A stretch of DNA of 64,000 nt from Opisthorchis felineus (taxonomy: Eukaryota; Platyhelminthes; Trematoda; Opisthorchiida; Opisthorchiidae). The stretch lies in the NCBI GenBank assembly GCA_004794785.1, contig SJOL01006765.1, forward strand, positions 896,558-960,557, given 5' to 3'. Made by a program: the position numbers and the translations under genes. Under the pieces are notes generated by a model, which saw only the letters and a program-made list of their open reading frames with translations, was not told where the DNA came from and did not search any database. This document shows, piece after piece, positions 38,891-51,415 of this stretch; the stretch's first letter is position 1; each line of letters opens with the position of its first letter.

Positions 38891-41800
38891 AGCATATCGG
38901 GTTTTCATTTAAGGTGAGCGCGCGAGCGCTGAATGAAAAGTGTTTGGTGGAAGGCTCTTAGGGAGAGAAACAACCACAAATTCAGGAGTTGCTGACCAAC
39001 AGTGGAGGAATTATGTTTTCTTGCCGTGTAAGCTGGCTTACCTATATCCAACTAAATTAAAACTGCAATAGAGATTACACTATAACCACATATGGTCCGT
39101 ACTTTAAGAAAGGCAACTATCGCCAGTGCTTCCCAAGCAGAAAAATGCTTGTTTTTTATGATTAGATTTGAAAATTTGAACAAAATAGAAAACATGCGCT
39201 AGTCAATTAATGCATGGTAATTAGGTTGAGTTCGGTTCATTCACTGGAAACATAAACGTTCGTCCTGCGCATTAAGTAAATTCCTGTTTTATCCCATCTC
39301 TTGCGTGACACTTCAAACAGGAACTTCAAATAGGTTAGGATATTAACGGTTCTCAGACACATTCCAATAACGGTCACAGACAAAAATGCCTTGGGAACCG
39401 AAAAGGACGTACTAAAAAATTACGTATTTCCAAACCTTATCACATTTACCGTTGGACTTAAGTGAGTCACTCGTTTTGATATCGTTCAACCAAATTTGCA
39501 GTGTGTCGTTATGAGAATTCTGGGAAATTCCCCTAGATATTCCTAAGGTGAACACAAAAGCAATTTTACTTGAGCAATGCCCACTTAGGGTGCATTGGTT
39601 TAAAGACGAATTGGCTAAATATTGAGGGTTATTCTGTTCTTGAGGGTGAAACATCATACAATGATGCACGAGAAAGTATGCGCGGCGTTTTACCTTTTTT
39701 ATATTTTGCAAATCACTACTCGTATTGGCACTAAAACCACCAAGTGACGTAAAGTGCATGACAACGGGATGAGTGATACCATTTATCCTCCAGATGGGGA
39801 GAGGGAAGGGTAAATTTTAATGCTGATCAGCTTCAGGTAGTCAAAGTGTTAAATGTTCATACTGCTCAGCGGAATCTTCCAGATTCAAATCTCCCACGAC
39901 ATGTGTCAGATACTCACTGCTGTACACAGATATAGTTCACTGCATTTTGACTTCCATACCCAGTGATAATGTCGCTTTTATATCACTTTTGCTTATATTG
40001 CTACTCTTTTGGGTGCGTGGCTGATGAAAATAGGGAGTTGCTCCAAATAAGACTATCACGGGGAAATGATACTTTCGACCTCTTCTTACGAGTGGATTTT
40101 CCCACAAAATCGTGAGTGTTCTTGATCGAGTGTAAGCAAACTGGGTTACTAAGATACGCAAAAAATTGTGACTTACCCCCGCTTCGTGCTCTTAGTTTTC
40201 CTAATATAGTCAGACCCACACTGAGTTTTTCTAACGATCACTATTTGTTGCGGCCGTGACTTCAAACTGAACTTCTTACTTACTCGATCACCTGCATAGA
40301 TGGTCCACGCTTTTGACAGGTTTCGCTGGTTTACGCAAACCAAAGCAAACCCACTGAATCGTTTATTCAGTCACAAAGTAATCCAATGCAACCTAATCAT
40401 TCAGTAAATAGTTGAATACATAATTCATTGTCCCGCCTTAATCTCCCGTTTATAATGCCCTTTACGTGGGTTTGCTGTGCACAGGCTGTCTGTGCGTTGG
40501 TTGGAACGATATTCGAGATATGGAAGTAGTTTCCTCCGTACGACAGATATGTCTATTCGTTGATCAAAGTCCGGTGCCTTTGTGCCGGTGATTCGCCGCA
40601 AATTCATGTACTTTGTTCCAGGAGGTTCACAGTCTATGCTTAGATGTTTGCCTATTATGATTTGGTCCCACTCAGCACTTAAGCTGTGCCGTCTAGATAT
40701 CGTCTGACTCAGGCTAACCACATGAAGCATCCAAAGACCTTGGTTAGTACTGAGAAAATCCATCAGCTATTTGTTGACTTGTTTCAACCCTCCGAGCTCA
40801 GCTCAGTAGTTTCGGCATATCTCATATTCTTGAATTTGAACGTTTCAACTAGTTGCTAAAGCATTTAGTCCTTATGAAAACCAAAGGCTGCTATGGAATT
40901 GCTGAGTGTAACCTTGAAATTTCAGGGCTCATATGTGCAAGCGCACTCCCCACCATCATTTTTCAGTATATTACCATACTTCAGTCATTGGCAAGTCCAG
41001 CCAATGACAAATCTAAACGCATTGACAAGGAACATGAGTCCGGATTATGAAAGTTGCAAGTTTTACCCCGAGGGAGACTACAGCCGTCGAAAAAAATGTC
41101 TACGCTGATTGTACCAGTTTGGTACCGGTATTAGATTTCAAATGTTTATTCATTGGACGGTCATATCCTAAAGTTCGTAAGGAACATATGAATGGATTAG
41201 TATTTTATACTAGTTTATTAGGGTGAATTTTTGCGCTGCCAAACACAGCAGACGATATCTAACTGAACGTAGCACCATAAAACAAGGGATCAGATCAGAT
41301 GTTTCTTTTTAATGCTCATGATACCACTACATTCCAAACGTTCCTGTCAACTCGTGTAAACTAGAATGTTAAACGAGAAAAATCTGGGCTAACAAGAATA
41401 AAACAAAAAAACTGACAGATAATAAGGACCAATAGTAAATAGACGTACTTTATGGATCGAAAGCATAGCAGTTATGCCTCAAGTCGAACAGGAAAAATTC
41501 TTTTGAGTTCATTCGTACAACCCCACAATTTGTCCGTGCACCTTAGGTTGATGAGGCTATACCGCATGTACTTTGATGACATTTGAGCGCGCCGCCGTTG
41601 TGGTTAGGAAAAACCTATCTTCAAAATTCCTCTGACAGCCGCTGCACCATTCGTACACGTGCCGCAAATCACGGCACCCTTATGCAAAAGTGGACGTCTA
41701 AAACAAAATTTCAATTCCCTCCTTCTTTCTGACCTTAGTTTGCTTATCTCCTATCCCATGAAATAACCTGTCAACAACGTAATCACATGTATTATAGGGC

Positions 41801-44800
41801 TCAATCTTTACCAGTTTTGCTTAGTCACGTGATTTGAAAAGATGGAAGTGGAATGAAGTGTAAAATTTGACGCTGAATCTCTACTATTTTCTAACTGGTT
41901 TCTCACTAGATTGAAGTGTTGTATTAAAAGGACGCTAAAGCAAGTGATCAGAAGTTCACGTGAACAAACAAACTGACAGCACGTGGGTTTCACATCTGAT
42001 TACCAAAAGCTTTGAATAAGTGCTGGTATCCACCTGGTTAACCTAGTTAGTTTCTGCACAAACTAACTCACACGGTATCCGGTCATTCGGACGTATGAAA
42101 TGAACACCTATATTACACAAAATATATATCCATAATCATCTGATTATTCTGGTTTTTATACGCCCCTCTTGTACTTATCGTCGGTAACCGTTAATAACCG
42201 ACTTTCCTCGATTTCGGAACACCGATAAAAAGATTAATGAAGTTGTAAATCAGGGCTACTGAGGTAAGATTCAGGGGCTAACATTGAATGGATAAATTAG
42301 CTTTTCCGTTACTCGATAGAAAATCCGCATATTTTCGTTGCATGAGCTTTCAGAGCTAGCAGCTTGTTTCTAATATTCGCTTCGCAACTTCAACCTGCAT
42401 GGTCCTACCTCAGGACTTCACCAAGTTTATAATCGCATTGAAGTTCGTGATGAGTTTGTGCGTCAATTCGTAGCTATGGCCAAAATGCTACTCATTCCAC
42501 TGTGACTGAAACATCTGTACTACTCACCAGCCTTCAGCAACAAGATTAATGACATTCTTCTTGAACTCCAGATAGAGGGTGTGACTGGTTTTGTATCGGT
42601 CTGTTTCAGGACAAAAGTAAGCAGAAAAAGCTACCTGCAATCTATTCTTTCCATACGATGCTTGTGATTTTGCGTGCTGTTTCATGGTTAAGGTACCTCA
42701 TTACTAACCAATTCCCTTGATTATGCAGTGAATCTGATTAAATCTCCATCTTTTTACTCCACATTACTAGGACAATCTGTTCTCTGTGGGAGCTATTTGC
42801 CAGTATTGATCACCGGTAGACACTGCTTTTGACGGTAATGATGACGGTGGGTGGTCGTCTGTCTCTACGACGAATCGTTTGTACTTTGACATATGGGATG
42901 CTGATGGACAAGTTTTTTTCTGTCTCGGCTGCTCAGATGTCCACATGTGCATGTGGACGACAAATTTTCTCCCGTGGTTCATTTTTATACCTACCACTTT
43001 CAAAGCTACCCCGTTTTTATATTCTCGAACAATGGATTCACACATATTCATGCGCACAATTGAGTCCTGAATAGTCAAGATATATCGGTAAGCCCAAATA
43101 TCCACCAATCATCCACATAAATCCTTCTATTATAAAAGTCTTGTAAACTGGATAGCACTTGCCTCTGTCCCTCACTTTGATCGGTCACTTTGACACTTTG
43201 GAACTTGACATAAATGAACCTAAGTATCTCACCCACAAATGCCAGTTAGTACGTTTTCACTAGGTGGGAGCCAACTTATTGTTTTTTTTTGTACTTCAGC
43301 CAAGGGTTCTATGATAGTACATTTTTCGCGCACTTCTAGAGTGAACAAGGTGCCAGACGGTACATATTTCTGTAAAAATGCTCACACCAAGGTCAACCCT
43401 AAATGCACGTTCGTATCTGAAGCTGGTAGCCTTGCTGCGACATCAATAATAAAACAGCCTTTGACATTTCCGTGAATGCAGGAAGAAGGGGAAAAGGGGT
43501 GTAAGGCTCCCAAAAAACAACAAGAATGTGGGATCTCTGAAATTCACACTCTACATTCCACTGAATACTTCTGATTTCAAAGTACGACTAATATTGTGTC
43601 CATATGTTTTTTTTTGTAATAACGTGCCTGATGACTGTTACCTTAAAATAGCCCATTGATTGTATGGCTGTGCAATGTGTCTGTTGAATACGCCCCCAAT
43701 GTAGTACGCTGGGCTAAGAATGTACAAAAAAACTATTATTGTCATCATGAACCCAAAATTATTTCGTGCACCCATTTGCTCACTCATTGGAAGTTTAGAA
43801 ACAGTTAACACCTCAAATATCTACCAAAATTATACTGTCCAAAAAATCATCCAATTCCGAACTGCAAGTAATACCAGTCATTAAAATAATGGACAGAATA
43901 AGAGATAAAGTGATAAGCTCAGTGTTTGAATTTCATGTTTGAAGAGAACTTGTTTTAATATTTTTGGTGGTTTACTTATTTCGTAATTTGTATTGGCTGG
44001 GCTGCTCTCACAGAGAACAGGATTTTCATTCGGAATTTCACATGGTGACATTTTTTGGTGGGAACCACCTGACATTTTATAGTGCGTACTCCAGATAGAT
44101 GCATTTCTTTGTTTCGATGAAGCCTTGTGTGTATATTTGTACTTATATTTATGCTTGTGTATAAAAATAGAAAATGGATGATTGGTATCCGAATCGAATT
44201 TGTCGGTTAAAAGGGGCGAAACTTCGCAACGTCTGCGCCTGATAAGAAGCAACGTAAGGTTTGTGCGGAGCCGAATGTGATGCTGCGCGAGTGCCTTTGA
44301 TGACTATGTAAACCCGAGAGAAGGAGATCAGCGGGAGAACATGAAGAGGCCTGTCGCAGGCCATCAGCTGGCTTAAACAGAATGATATAACAATGAGCAT
44401 CGGCACAAGTTATCTGTTTTTAGTCGGTCTACCTGTGTCACCTTTTAAGTTTCTGTGTGATGCCGCATCTCCCCAGTATAGCATTATCCAAGTTTTACCG
44501 GGAGCCTTTCATTAACACACCGTCAATGGTGGTAATGGTTAACCTGGTTATATTCCATTAACTCTCCAGTCACTGATATTGTCGTCTTCAGGATGACAGT
44601 TTTGGAGAGATAGTCATTAGGAAATAGAAAAAATCTACCTCGTTCCAGGTCGTTACTTTTGTCAGGTAGAGCACGAAGTAATCTGGTTACCCATAAGGCC
44701 GATTCTACTAATGCACATGCCTCCGTATGTTGCGCAAGTTTACATGGTTGTGGCTGCACTAAGGAGACTCAGTTTACTACTAATAGTCGGCTTATTTTGT

Positions 44801-45190
44801 AGCATTGTAAAGTCTCAAAGTTTATCAGACCTTCTTGAATAACATTACTCAATGCCATTCTGTCGAATGGCGGGCCCTCGCTTGACCTAAAATTTAAAAT
44901 AGAGTTTTTTACCTGAAGGCTGTTTCGATAGCGGAATTTCGGGTGTACCCAAAGTGGGACCCCAATGTTGACTTGACCTTGGACAGGTTGTTTTTGGATT
45001 AGAGATTCCACCATTCCTTTCAAGTGGTCTAACCAGAGGAACTGGTTTACATCAAAATAAATTCAGGGTTTGCTGTTCCATGGATTTCGGCGTTCGGGGT
45101 TAGGTCACTGCATTTGATCCGAAAGATTATGCGCAGATAGTACAAGTGAAAAAGGTTGATAATTAGAAAGTCTTGTTTGTCCATTTGTAA
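38891..45190. other. gene-poor AT-rich stretch
   Basis: No ORF with recognisable domains. The open frames at 42767-43108 (both strands) and 43881-44252 are mutually overlapping and unsupported. A dispersed repeat piece is noted separately at 44240-44340. Nothing else was recognised. Confidence 0.45.
44240..44340. repeat. dispersed repeat piece related to 48985-49080
   Basis: The text GGAGCCGAATGTGATGCTGC and later TATGTAAACCCGAGAGAA corresponds to GGAGCCGGATGTGTTATTGC and GATGTAAACCCGAAAGAA at 48985-49065, same orientation, with scattered differences. Family unknown; it may be part of an LTR or of a LINE UTR. Confidence 0.45.
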
Positions 45191-45197
45191 CTCAATC

Positions 45198-45270
45198 TGG
45201 TTTTCACGAGAGACTCAACTGAATCTCTCGTTTATGGTATTCTTCGAAGAGTTTTCAGCAACCTTGTGAG
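45198..45270 (+). repeat. hammerhead-repeat remnant, copy 4
   Basis: GAGACTCAACTGAATCTCTC, then GTTTATGG, followed by CGAAGAGTTTTCAGCAACCT, match the end motif and the 3' flank of the ribozyme in copies 1-3. The ribozyme core itself is deleted. It sits just at the 3' end of the 45.25-48.15 kb LINE. Confidence 0.55.
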
Positions 45271-48150
45271 TAGTTTCCGTTGGTGTCAATGGACAACTGA
45301 TTGTTACTCCAGACGCGTGGCTCAAGGTGATCGAGTGCCGTACTGGCTTTTGCAGTTCGTGCGTTTGTTTCATCACTAAGGCTTGTCGATTGCCTGCTGC
45401 CGAAATAGCAGAAATCCGTGCAGCATGTTAGCTCAGAACGAGTTAGCAGGATACTTGGTGTTTTATGTTGAATTTTGCTTGCAGGCTGATGAAGGGCAAA
45501 CGTTTTGTAAATATTCACATTTAAGCCATAGTGGAACGTCACAGTCCGCTGATGAAATTCTGCTCCAGAATGTAGAAATAAACCACAGTCGTCCGCAAAC
45601 AGTGGCATATGGATATGGAACTCGCGCAGAAGTTTTGACAAGGTAATATTTCGAATTGAACACATATCCATCTGGCCGGTATTAAATGCTTTTACCACTT
45701 TTGCAATGGCAGAGCGCCTCTGAGCAGATTGTTGCTAAATTTTAGCTGAAAAGTGATGGATCCAGAACACAGCCTGCTTCACAACGGTATCGACTTCGAA
45801 TTCGTTTGAGGTAGTTGCGCAGGTCCCTCCCCGAGCTTTCATTCCAGTATGAAAGACTATGATGAAGCTGACAAATTTATCTGGACAGCCAATACCTAGT
45901 ACTTCTCTGTTGCCTGTGTTAAAAGTTCTGGTGAATTTCACAAACCATCCATTGAACGACCGATTCCGTTCACGGCATCCTTCTTGTGTGTGCTTTGCGA
46001 CTAAACCTAATTCAACCACACTTCGATTGCTTGGAAATCCACACTACTCTTCAGGAGAGTTTTCTTCCACCGACTAGTCAGTTGACTAGGAAATGAGCCG
46101 TACTGTTGCCTGCTAAACATAGGAGGCTGATTCCGCGGTAGTTACCCTTCTTCTGTCAGTTTTCTTTCCATTAATACAGGGCAGTTAGTTTTTTCTTGTG
46201 GAGCCTCTTTCATCCCCCTGATTCTGCGTAACAGGTAAAGAAGTTCCTTCTGTGGTATCAGTCCCTCCAGCTTGAACAGTTCCGTTTGCAAGCCGTTCAA
46301 TCCTGCTGCTGTTCCATTTTTACTCTTGGTTTATGGCCCCCAACTGCAGTCAAGTCAGCCAGGTAGGATTTCATTTTAAGCTGAGACAGATGAGCCATAT
46401 TAGTTCACTGAAAATCCGACCGGTTGAGTAGTGTTACAAGTTGGTGCTTTTAAGCTGACAGAATTTCTTCAGCTTTGTCACGTTTTTCACCAGCTTGTTT
46501 ATCTTCTGGAGATATTGGACTTTCAGTCCGGTGAATAATTCTTGTAAAAACGGCGATCCGCTTACGAACGGAGCTGTTCTCCTTGTCTGGTCCATTATTC
46601 ATTATCTGTTTTCCACAGATATTTCAGAAACTTGCTCATGGCGTCTCCGAGTTACTTTCGGGTCTCTGTTTTTCCGATGTTGGAGTGTCTCGAATCAGGG
46701 TAGATATCGATGGGTCACCTGAATCAAACCAGCCTCACCTCCGTTCCTGCTCTAGTCCATTAGTATCCACAGCAGCTACTAGGACCAAATGGCTTTCTGT
46801 CGTGTTGTGGACTTGAACACCAGCCTCCACTTCATAGCCCCGGGAAGAACTTCTGTGTCTTCTCCGGGTTCTTTAGTTTTCCTACATCCAACTTAACTAA
46901 CTTTCCTTCTGTTTCACGACGTGCTAATTCTCATAGTGCAAAGCGCCCTTTTGGTACACCAGAATGTGACCTGTATTGCACTCAGCTCAAAGCATAACTT
47001 TTGTGGTCAGTAAATTGCGGAAATCACCTTGCCGCACAGTCACAGTTGATTAGGTGTTCGTGTCCATTTGCGTCACAAATGATATCTGTCCCATATTGAA
47101 CCACGTGTTTGTTACTGAGAGCTCAAAGACTACACACCTCGTGAGATTTCCGAAGTTGTCGTCCACTGATCCGATTTCAAATGAACTAGGTTCTCCACTA
47201 CTTGACAAAATGAGTACTGAAGTCATCCAGCAGGAAGCAGGAATCATTTAGAGGCACAACTCCAACCAGGTCCGACATATGGTCATGGAATTTGTTCTTT
47301 TTCTCGTCTGTGTTTGACAAACTAGGGGCTTAGATGCGGATACTGCAGCAGATCTTGTCCTCAACAGCCGGAATCAGAAGCTCATCATTCTCGAGTTAGT
47401 GAACTTGGGTTAATCCATTAGCCTCTGATTCACGTGATCTGCAACTGCGAGCCCGACACTGTTGTTCCACCTCAGTAGGAGGTATAACCAGAGCTAGCCT
47501 CCATTGGCTTTCCTTGGTTAACCAGCCAAGTCCTACTGAACGTAGCGAGGTCTATCCACGTACAAAAGGACTGTTCGCCTTTCAAACATTTCTCCTCCGT
47601 CCCTATCCAGGAAAATAACTATATTCCAGATTCCTAGTCGTAGAAGATCTGCCTTCTTTCTTATTACGGTCCACATCGTGCGGAAATTTGAAGGTTCATG
47701 ACCGCTGACCCCGGAAATAGGGGCTTACGGCGGTCATCCTATGGCGAGTGTTTGATTTCGCGGTCCGACCTCCCAAAGTAGTTAGGCTTGACGTAGCCCG
47801 AGGACATGGAGAATAAGGGGTCTGAATTCTAATTATGCAGTAAGTATCTTTTGAGTATTTCGACGGTACTGAATAGTGCGCTGGTAGCTATGGTCAAACG
47901 TTAGACGATTGGAGTGTGCTAATTTCAAGACTGACTTTTTCTAATTCGTTGGTTCCCGGAGAAGACAGCATCGCAGCTTCAGCAACTATGGAGATGATAA
48001 CTGTTTTGAAAAAATACCTCACTTTTCTCAATAATCTGTGACAGTGCGACTTTACCCCAGACATCCTGGTAGTACGAGGACCTACCGAGAACCTCAAGGA
48101 ATTGGGCTTCAGTCAATGTAGCTTGTACGATCATTACAGCACTAAAGCCA
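45250..48150 (-). mobile_element. degenerate APE-RT LINE (RTE-like), nearly full length
   Basis: Read on minus from about 48.1 kb. The 5' part resembles the start of the LINE at 51.1 kb. An APE-like opening follows near 47.65-47.70 kb (HIVRTMWTVIRKKADLLRLG-like), then NSVGLAVADHVNQRLMD near 47.4 kb. RT pieces are the GCPDKFVSFIIVFHTGMKAR block (about 45845-45905) and the catalytic box FADD (45588-45599) in PLFADDCGLFLHSG, then VNIYKTFALHQPASK and the post-RT FCYFGSRQS segment. FADD is intact, but stops and frame changes elsewhere make the copy inactive. The longest intact frame is 45255-45698. Confidence 0.75.
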
Positions 48151-48984
48151 GATGACCATGACCGGGTCGGGATAAGTACATATGTGGATATATAAATGTG
48201 GGTTAAACGTCTAGGGCACTCGTATCCGTCTGCGAATTCCCGCTTTAGCCACCTGGATGCTCCGGAGTATCAAGTCTACACTACAAGTGACTTTCTGTGA
48301 ACATCTTCGTACAGAGTAAGCCGAATAATGGCTAGCACCCGCTGGAGTTAATGCTCATCTTCAGGTCTAATTTCCTGGGGTCTACGCAGGATACTGAGCG
48401 TCAAGCTAGCTGTACAGGTAGCTCAGTTCAACTCACGTGTGGCATCAGTTATTGTGCACGGGGGTCCATCGACATAATTTGGGGTTACAGGTATATCCGG
48501 AAATGGATTTCACTCCGCTATATATGTGTAGTAACGGTATTTTCTCACCTCAGTTCTTGGTCTGAACCCCCCAAGCTAGCGTTCCCACCAAAACAACCAC
48601 CAAAGATGCACAACACGGATTAACCCCCAAAACCAGGTAAAAAAAAACACGTACAGCGCGCCGTTTATATAGTGTACGGGGTGACAACAGTCTGAAAATT
48701 CTAGCGCCTTCTGGACGCGACGTTGGTAATCGGCATTCGGCAGATACTGGATCATGATTGGCTCTTGGGTCCACACTTTCGACTAATCAGAGCTCGCCTT
48801 GATGCTGGACCGGCAAGCGGCCCTATCTTTTGGCCAATCACGTGCGGGATAGGCTTCTTGACCGTTGGAGCTCCTAATTGCGAGCGGTAAAGCGGTATCG
48901 GTGCTGAATTCCGCCTAACAATATGGTTGGCTGATATATGATGCGGATTTGCCTGTCAACAGGTATGGACGCCCGCGCATACTT

Positions 48985-49183
48985 ATGACAGCATAAACGG
49001 CTTGTGTGGAGCCGGATGTGTTATTGCGAGTGAGCCTGTGGATCCGATGTAAACCCGAAAGAATAATTTTGGTGGGTAGACTCACAGAAGTCTCTTGGGA
49101 GCCATCGGCGGGCCTGGGCATGATGGTATTGAAACTAGTTCTGCGAGTTCTACGTTAACCAGTGAGGTACCGGTATCATCTGT
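48985..49183. repeat. repeat with an exact 133-bp second copy at 51247-51379
   Basis: From AAACCCGAAAGAATAATTTT at 49051 to the TCATCTGT ending at 49183, the 133 bases are identical to 51247-51379. The left part (48985-49050) is shared only with the repeat at 44240-44340. Identity this high over 133 bp beside decayed LINEs suggests either a recent duplication or an assembly effect, because the second copy abuts an unknown base. Confidence 0.85.
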
Positions 49184-49439
49184 GAGTTCGTTTGCATCTC
49201 AGTCCAACATCAAACTTCACCCACACACGAACAAAATGATGTCTGACAGGCCTGTCCAGGACCAAGCATGTCGGCGGTCATGGATATTCAGGTGGCATAG
49301 GTGCAGAACGGACATAGTTTCACTTGTTAGGGACTGGGGCGAACTTATCCCAACCTACTGCTCGACGCTTTACCACTGACATAACATGGGAGCGCTTGGG
49401 TGCTTAGTGTTGCTTAGACTCACCTGAATTCTGTCACCC

Positions 49440-51150
49440 CATCGCAGTTGCGGTCTTCTTCGGCATCAAAGACTATTCTGCAACTGCCTGTGTAGCGGGT
49501 ATTTGGACAAGTGTTCTACATGGCCCAATCGATGCAGGTTATTGTAAATTAAGATGCTCTCGGTTCCGTACAATTTTCCCTTCTGAAGGACCTGAGGGTT
49601 CGGGATGTACGCTCGTAGTCTTCCACAGACTTTACAGATGAAACCGATCAAGAACCCCTGTATAAAGCCGGTGCATCATCCATGTATCTCTGCCGAAACG
49701 AAGTGTAAAGAATACGATAGCACGATACACTGAGATTTTCCGCATTAGTAGACGGTGGTTGCTTCAAATACGTTTTTGGAATCTTTCGAATGCAAAGCAA
49801 TTATTCGATATTCGCAAGTTTAACAACTGATCGCTCATTTACTCGGTGGTCAGGGTGCTGCCTAGGTAGCAAAATCTGAGGAGTGCTCCATACCACTACC
49901 GGTCACCTGTGTCCGGCAAATTTTGTTGTTTCCAGAAGCGGGTTGACAGAAAGAAGGTGTTTTAGAAATATTTACACTTGTGCCAAACCTGGAAGCTGTA
50001 GACGGGAACGGTGCCATCGGATGCTGAAAATTCGATTCGGAATGTGTCAGTAGAACAAAATAGTCAGCAAGATACAACACATGGACCTTGGGTCACATAC
50101 CATTATTCCGGCTAAAGATTTCACTGAATTGAAAAGGTATCTGTGCTCTGAATTTTGAAAAGCCTACTCGCAAACTGCAGTCAAATACAAGCTGAATAGC
50201 ATTGCAACGATTGCGCTAACTCGTTTCACTCCCGTGTCAATGTTGAAATCTGTGGGCATAGTTCCACAGTTTTCTATAGAGGAAAATGTTGATAGCTCAG
50301 GTAGCGTAGATGGTCGATGGCTTGTTCGCTGAGCTGGGCAATTTGACTGCAAACGTTTCACCACCAATCGAGGTGACATCATCAGTGCGTTATTGCGGAG
50401 CGTGGTGGTGCGTAGCGATGGGTTGGTGGTTATGCGTTGAGTAGTGTTGCGTGTGTGTTAATATACGTGCTGCTAGACGGGGCTGATCTTTGATCGCGAT
50501 TAGTTATCCGGTCGGGCGGTTCCATTGGTCGCTCCGTTGTCCTGTGTCCTCATTCGCCGATTCCCACGTGACCTTTGAGCTTGATATCCCCTGTCGTCGT
50601 ACTCTGGTCGATGCTGGAGTGACCTTTGTCCTTGGCCCTTCCGAGTTCCAGCTTGTGACATTTATTGACCTGACTCCAAGGGGTTCCTTGTTTCTTTGTT
50701 TGTGAATCCAATATTCGGTTCTCCTTGAGTATTCCGGTTGAGATGTTGGTCCTTTGCACGTAGAGGTGCGTAAATTGGATCCAGTTCGATGCACATTAAA
50801 AGCGAATGACCCAAATTTCTTACCCATATGCCTGCAGGAGGCCAGCTCAGACCATGGAATAATGAGGAGGGCACGGATGTCTCGTTTCTAATGCTGCTGC
50901 ACACAATAGGTACCCTCTCAGCCTCACGGGGCTATTCGGTTTTAGGAGTACTTTAACCGTATTAATTAATACGCTGGCGGTAACGGTCAACCGAGCAATG
51001 GTCGGAGTGTTTGGTTGTTATGGCCTACCTATTCTAACCCACAATTCCTCGGGGGAAGTCAATATGGCAGCTTTCATATGTGTGGAAATTCTAGCGGTAT
51101 GGAAAGAACCTTTTAATCTCCTTATACCTGTGTCGTAGCGGACAGTACAA
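49440..51150 (-). mobile_element. degenerate RTE-like LINE, internally shortened
   Basis: On minus, the 5' end near 51.1-50.94 kb resembles that of the 45.2-48.15 kb element. The RT part has FNIDTGVKRVSAIVAMLFSL (motif B region, about 50180-50240). The catalytic box is LADY (50060-50071) in YLADYFVLLTHS, with the second Asp lost. VNISKTPSFCQPASGNNKI follows, then the post-RT end with NPQVLQKGKLYGTESILIYN, then NNLHRLGHVEHLSKYP (49480-49600). The endonuclease is largely missing. The frames at 50504-50827 (minus) probably belong to its 5' half but were not assigned. Confidence 0.7.
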
Positions 51151-51246
51151 GTTTACCTCCAGACTCGCTCATAAAATGAATGCTCACGCCAAAGAGGCTT
51201 GTTGCTCTTTGTACTTCTACTTACCGTCCACCTTTCTGACAAAGTA

Positions 51247-51379
51247 AAACCCGAAAGAATAATTTTGGTGGGTAGACTCACAGAAGTCTCTTGGGAGCCA
51301 TCGGCGGGCCTGGGCATGATGGTATTGAAACTAGTTCTGCGAGTTCTACGTTAACCAGTGAGGTACCGGTATCATCTGT
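51247..51379. repeat. second copy of the 133-bp exact repeat
   Basis: It is identical to 49051-49183, in the same orientation, and ends directly at the unknown base 51380. The flanks differ on both sides. Confidence 0.9.
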
Positions 51380-51380
51380 N
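51380..51380. other. unknown base (assembly ambiguity or gap marker)
   Basis: This is the only n in the window. It sits exactly between the 133-bp repeat and a TA microsatellite, the two kinds of sequence most likely to confuse assembly. Confidence 0.95.

Positions 51381-51413
<33 letters not shown>
51381..51413. repeat. (TA)n microsatellite
   Basis: Sixteen uninterrupted TA units followed by TC. The true length is uncertain because the array abuts the unknown base at 51380. Confidence 0.95.

Positions 51414-51415
<2 letters not shown>

Noticed and set aside
42767..43108. overlapping open frames on both strands (113 and 81 codons)
   Set aside because: Mutually exclusive frames in AT-rich sequence, with no domain or splice support.
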